In this document: piece by piece, positions 58,546 through 64,000 of the stretch
Numbering within the stretch: position 1 is the first letter of the stretch
Layout of the letters: each line of letters opens with the position of its first letter
Assembly (NCBI GenBank): GCA_963850915.1
Contig: CAWKND010000006.1
Location: forward strand, 577,397 to 641,396
Origin: CAVTWH01 sp963850915
GTDB lineage: Bacteria > Actinomycetota > Actinomycetes > Mycobacteriales > Micromonosporaceae
Direction: 5' to 3'
Length of the DNA: 64,000 bases
Notes under the pieces: generated by a model
The model's database searches: none
Told to the model about the DNA's origin: nothing
Seen by the model: only the letters and a program-made list of their open reading frames with translations
Made by a program: the position numbers and the translations under genes

Positions 58546-60078
58546 TCAGCTGCTGGTGGAGACCCTCGCCTCCCGCTCGGCGGAGTCGACCACCGAATCA
58601 AGGCGCGGCGGTACGGCCAGGTACCAGCGGACCAGTAGCGCGGTGGCGGCGAGCCCGCCGAGCAGCAGGAGTACCGGCAGCTCCGGACCCAGCGCCGGCA
58701 TCCAGCTACCCGGGTACGGACCGGTGAAGCCGCTGCCGCCGTGCCAGGCGAGGAACGCGACGCCCAGCGAGATCACCTGGAGCGCGGCCCAAATCACCCC
58801 GCCCACCAGGTACGAACGGCGCACGACCGGCTCCGGCAGCCGCCCCAGCGCGAGTGGGGCCAGTAGGGTCAGCCCCACCCAGATCGGCAGGAAGTACCGC
58901 CCCTGCATCCAGTACCCGATCTTGTACACCAGCGCGAACTCGGCGACCAGGCCGGCGGCGAAGCACAGCGGCGGGATGAGTACGAGAGTGGCCGCGAGCC
59001 GGGCTTGGCGCGCGGTGACGGCGGCCACCCCGACCAGGCCGCCGAGTACCGCGAACCAGGCCAGGTAGGCCCAGCCGGGCAGGCCGACGACGCCGTAGCC
59101 GAAGAGGCCGACGGTCTGCTTCAGCCAGTAGTCGAACTTGAAGCGGGCGATCGTGCTCAGTACGTTCCAGTGCGAGCCGGGTGGCGTCACCGGTGGCTTC
59201 GCGCCGACGCTGGCCACGTGCGACAGCACCGCCCAGATCACGGTGACGGCGATGGCGGCACCGACGGTACCCACGGCTACCAGCACCGAGCGCCGACGCA
59301 CCGGCGGCCGGCCGAGCGCCAGCCAGGCCAGTGCCGCGATCGCCACCACGAGTACCGGCCCCTCGCTGCGGGTCAGCACGATCACGGCCGACGCGGCGGC
59401 GGCCAGCCAGACGGTACCCGTGCCGCCGGTACCCGGTGGCTCGCCTTGGCTGTCATCGCCGGCACGCCGGTCACCCACGGTGAGGCGGAGCAGCGCGGCC
59501 CACAGCAGCACGGCCGCGTCGATCGCCAGGCTGTCCGGGTTCACCAGGCCGTTGAGCGAGATCAACATTGGCGAGGCGGCCAACAACAAGCCCAAGAGCA
59601 GCAGCCGGTACCGGCGCAGCGGCCACAGCACCCGCACCGAGAGCGCCAGCAGGACCGCCCCGATCGCCCCGCTGATCAGCCGGGTCAGCAGCACACCGGT
59701 CATGTTCGGCAGCCAGCGCAGTGGCAGGCCGACGACCGCGTAGTACACCGGGTTGTAGCGCGCCGCCCGGGTGTGTACCTCGACCAGGTTCCTGCTGGTC
59801 GACGGCGTACCGAGGCAGGTGGCCGGCGGCGGGTTCGCGGTGATCATGCAGTTCACGTTCGGCGGTACCAGGCTTGCCGGTACCCGCTGGTAGCCACCGT
59901 CGTTGAGCTCGAAGGCCGGGGGTACGAGGACCTGACCACGTACCACGCCAGCCGCTCGGACCACATGGTCGTGCTCGTCATAGGCGCCGTTGTACGGAGT
60001 TAAGACCGCCCAAGCCGCTCCCAATAGGAAGAACGCGACGAGGGCGAGCCAGCCGGCACGGCGAGGGGAGGCTGCCAC
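58546..60078 (-). CDS. DUF2142-type integral membrane protein (GT-C-like)
   Basis: 510 residues with 11-13 membrane helices. After the first helix comes AYDEHDHVVRAAGVVRG, the acidic DE-x-x-H pattern of DUF2142 proteins, which are related in layout to lipid-linked GT-C glycosyltransferases. The long extracellular loop near residues 60-105 contains two Cys. It may act in cell-surface glycan assembly. The GTG start at 60078 is preceded by candidate PHO boxes, which suits a cell-wall role under phosphate control. Confidence 0.85.
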   Translation of the reverse strand: MAASPRRAGWLALVAFFLLGAAWAVLTPYNGAYDEHDHVVRAAGVVRGQVLVPPAFELNDGGYQRVPASLVPPNVNCMITANPPPATCLGTPSTSRNLVEVHTRAARYNPVYYAVVGLPLRWLPNMTGVLLTRLISGAIGAVLLALSVRVLWPLRRYRLLLLGLLLAASPMLISLNGLVNPDSLAIDAAVLLWAALLRLTVGDRRAGDDSQGEPPGTGGTGTVWLAAAASAVIVLTRSEGPVLVVAIAALAWLALGRPPVRRRSVLVAVGTVGAAIAVTVIWAVLSHVASVGAKPPVTPPGSHWNVLSTIARFKFDYWLKQTVGLFGYGVVGLPGWAYLAWFAVLGGLVGVAAVTARQARLAATLVLIPPLCFAAGLVAEFALVYKIGYWMQGRYFLPIWVGLTLLAPLALGRLPEPVVRRSYLVGGVIWAALQVISLGVAFLAWHGGSGFTGPYPGSWMPALGPELPVLLLLGGLAATALLVRWYLAVPPRLDSVVDSAEREARVSTSS

Positions 60079-60098
60079 GAGGTAGGTACGTTGCCTGG

Positions 60099-60164
60099 GT
60101 TAGGTAAACGAACGGTGGACGTACAACAAAATGGATCTTGATTTTAGGTTAACGAAAGGTGAAC
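60099..60164 (-). promoter_or_regulatory. Candidate PHO-box array (PhoP binding sites)
   Basis: Read on the minus strand, six consecutive 11-nt units occupy 60164 to 60099. Units 1, 2, 5 and 6 begin GTTCACC, GTTAACC, GTCCACC and GTTTACC; units 3 and 4 do not match. Streptomyces PhoP binds 11-nt direct repeats with a GTTCACC core. The array ends 20 bp before the DUF2142 gene start. Confidence 0.65.
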
Positions 60165-60183
60165 ACGCCGAGGTCGGCCAGGT

Positions 60184-60201
60184 GTTCACCCAGCGTTATC
60201 C
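60184..60201 (+). promoter_or_regulatory. Weak second PHO-box-like repeat on the opposite strand
   Basis: GTTCACC at 60184-60190 and GTTATCC at 60195-60201 are again 11 nt apart, but face tyrS. Too short to judge alone; noted because of the array next to it. Confidence 0.35.
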
Positions 60202-60313
60202 CACTCAAGGGCAACCTCGCGCGCCCCGTTGACCAGGCCCGACGCGCCTGCGCGCCAGTGACCGTGCGGTGGCTGCGCACTAATGGCTCGCGCGGTGCGG
60301 GAGAATGACCGGT

Positions 60314-61575
60314 GTGACCGACGTGATCGACGAACTGCAGTGGCGCGGCCTCCTGCAGAACTCCACTGACCTGGCCGAACTGCGTGCCCACCTGGCCGCG
60401 GGGCCGGTGACCTTCTACTCCGGCTTCGACCCGACCGCGCCCAGCCTTCAGGTCGGCAACCTCGTGCAGGTGCTCACCGCGCGCCGGCTCCAACAGGCCG
60501 GGCACAAACCGTTGCTGCTGGTCGGCGGGGCGACCGGGCTGATCGGCGATCCGAAGGACGACGGCGAGCGCTCGCTCAACGACTCCGACGTCGTCGCCGA
60601 GTGGGTGCAGCGGATCCGCCGGCAGGTTGAGCCGTTCTTCGAGTTCGAAGGCCCGGGCGCGGCACGGATGGTGAACAACCTGGACTGGACCGGGCCGCTG
60701 TCGGCGATCGAGTTCCTCCGCGACGTGGGCAAGCACTTCCCGGTCAACCAGATGCTCAGCCGTGACGTGGTCAAGAAGCGGCTGGAGGCGGGGATCAGCT
60801 TCACCGAGTTCAGCTACCAGATCCTGCAGGCAAACGACTACTTCGAGCTCAACCGCGGTACGGCTGCACGCTCCAGCACGGTGGCTCCGACCAGTGGGGC
60901 AACATCATCTCGGGCGTGGACTACTGCCGCCGCCGTGGCGTGCCCGGCGTGCACGCCTTCACCACGCCGCTGATCACCCGCGCCGACGGTACGAAGTTCG
61001 GCAAGAGCGCCGGTGGCATGTCGCTGTGGCTCGATCCCGAGATGACCAGCCCGTACGCCTTCTACCAGTTCTGGATGAACGTGGACGACGCGGACATCGT
61101 CAACTACCTACGGGTGTTCAGCTTCGCGACGCGGGACGAGATCGACGCGCTGGCCAAGGAGACGGCCGAGCGGCCGGCCGCCCGCGCTGCCCAGCGGGCG
61201 CTCGCCCAGGAGCTGACCACGCTGCTGCACGGTGCGGACGAGACCCGCCAGGTGATGGCCGCGTCGCAGGCGCTGTTCGGTCGCGGTGCGCTGGAGGAGT
61301 TGGCCCCGGCGACGCTGCGGGCCGCGCTGGCTGAGGCGGGGATCACGCAGGTACGCGGCGAGCTGCCCTCGGTGGTGGCGCTGTTCAAGGAGTCCGGCCT
61401 GGTCAGCAGCGCCAACGAGGGGCGACGGACGGTACGCGAGGGGGGTGCGTACGTGAACAACGTGCGGATCGAGGACCCGGAAGCGCCGGTACCCGCGTCC
61501 GCTCTGCTGCACGGCCGCTTCCTGGTACTGCGCAAGGGCAAACGTACGATCGCCGGCGCCGAGCTGGTGAGCTGA
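60314..61575 (+). pseudogene. tyrS: Tyrosyl-tRNA synthetase, interrupted by an apparent one-base deletion
   Basis: Charges tRNA-Tyr. Frame one covers TDVIDELQWRGLLQNSTDLA to QANDYFELNR; near 60856 a base is missing (AACCGCGGTAC where AACCGCCGGTAC fits), and frame two continues with SGVDYCRRRGVPG, the KFGKS loop (KMSKS equivalent) and a C-terminal S4 domain. Restoring one base gives 420 residues. The HIGH-type motif reads QVGN. GTG 60314 is the family-typical start with GGGAG upstream. Being essential, it is probably intact in the cell. Confidence 0.93.
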
Positions 61576-61968
61576 GCCGGTACCGGCCGCCGGTACCTCC
61601 ACAGTGGACCGCCGGTACGGCCTGTGACAGGTACCATGACCAGGCGATTTGGCTCCAGGTCCGGCAACCGTGTAACTTTTGGCCTGCCCGCGGGGCGCCG
61701 GACACCACACGGTGGCCGGTCCCGCAGACCAGGCCCGCGAGGGTCTGGGTCCGGGCGGTTGCGGCAGATCAATCAGCCTCAGGGCCGATTTGGAGCCGCG
61801 CGGCCGACCGGGTAATGTGATCAACCGGCAGGGAACCGGGCGAGCTTCCAGGACGCGCAAGCGGACGGAGCGGCCGGCCTGTCGGATCTCAAATCGAACC
61901 GCACCGACAACGTCGGTACGTCGTGCTGGGATCAGTTCGCTAAGTACCACAGATCCGGCGAACCGGAT
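61576..61968. other. Gene-free region upstream of the rRNA operon
   Basis: About 390 bp without a gene. Short frames here have no start site or domain. It may hold further rRNA promoters; none has as clear a -35/-10 pair as the one at 61969. Confidence 0.5.
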
Positions 61969-61998
61969 TTGACAGGGGCGAAGCGGATAGCGTAATGT
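61969..61998 (+). promoter_or_regulatory. Main rRNA operon promoter
   Basis: Perfect -35 TTGACA (61969-61974), 18-bp spacer and -10 TAATGT (61993-61998), about 200 bp before 16S rRNA. This is the best vegetative (HrdB/SigA type) promoter in the window. Confidence 0.85.
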
Positions 61999-62054
61999 TG
62001 AACGAGTGCCCCGGATCGGGCCTCTCCTTGGTGGGGGGTTTGTGGTGGTGTGTG

Positions 62055-62080
62055 TTTGTTCTTTGAGAACTCAACAGGGT
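62055..62080 (+). promoter_or_regulatory. rRNA antitermination box
   Basis: The segment TTTGTTCTTTGAGAACTCAA followed by CAGGGT matches the BoxA-type antitermination leader common before actinobacterial 16S and 23S genes. TTTGAGAACTCAA is also nearly palindromic. Confidence 0.75.
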
Positions 62081-62204
62081 GTTTGGTTGGAATTTATGCC
62101 AGTGCCAAGTTTTATTTGATTTCCCCGTCAAGGGAATCTATTTTTGGCGCCCCCTTTTTTGTGGGGCTTGCCGGGACAGTTTTGCTGTCTGACAAACACA
62201 AGTT

Positions 62205-64000
<1,796 letters not shown>

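Overview
The window is very GC-rich actinobacterial DNA. It ends in a 16S rRNA gene with typical high-GC Gram-positive signatures. The gene content (argCJBDFRGH, pheST, infC-rpmI-rplT, hisE-hisG, many NarL-type two-component pairs, a large LuxR-type ATPase regulator) and the frequent Val codon GTA before C (GTAC / GGTACC) suggest the family Micromonosporaceae. Genus cannot be settled from the sequence alone.

Layout. 0-5 kb: start of a probable molybdate-binding protein gene and a HTH-TOBE molybdate-type regulator on the minus strand, an APH-fold kinase, and small membrane proteins. 5-12 kb: a membrane protein, a NarL-type histidine kinase/regulator pair, and an uncharacterised run of two secreted proteins plus a lipoprotein. 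11.8-14.2 kb: TetR + ABC-2 exporter operon with three 18-bp-spaced palindromic operators. 14.3-18.6 kb: an oxidoreductase, a frameshifted hydrolase, a second TetR and two SDR genes, one of them gutted by an internal deletion. 19-24 kb: ECF sigma factor overlapping a GerMN-Gmad2 membrane protein, a GAF/winged-helix regulator and a SpoIIE-type phosphatase. 23.7-33.2 kb: hisE, hisG, two PH-domain membrane proteins, infC-rpmI-rplT, an rRNA methyltransferase, pheS-pheT and an acetyltransferase. 33-46.6 kb: a DUF885 peptidase, an ABC-2 exporter operon, a histidine kinase/regulator pair facing a second ABC-2 exporter operon, and a 924-residue LAL regulator. 46.7-55.9 kb: complete arginine operon argCJBDFRGH followed by a 3-methyladenine DNA glycosylase. 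55.8-62 kb: a third kinase/regulator pair, membrane proteins with candidate PHO boxes, and tyrS. 62-64 kb: rRNA promoter, antitermination box, 16S rRNA and the start of the spacer toward 23S.

Several genes, including the housekeeping genes argG and tyrS, carry single-nucleotide frameshifts that one base change in a short G/C run would repair; these look more like consensus errors than biology. Degenerate tandem repeats of 13-18 bp recur at gene ends and inside two genes, most strikingly as 14 pentapeptide repeats in the ATP lid of a histidine kinase. Many promoters appear leaderless: a TANNNT-type -10 hexamer sits 6-7 nt before the start codon.
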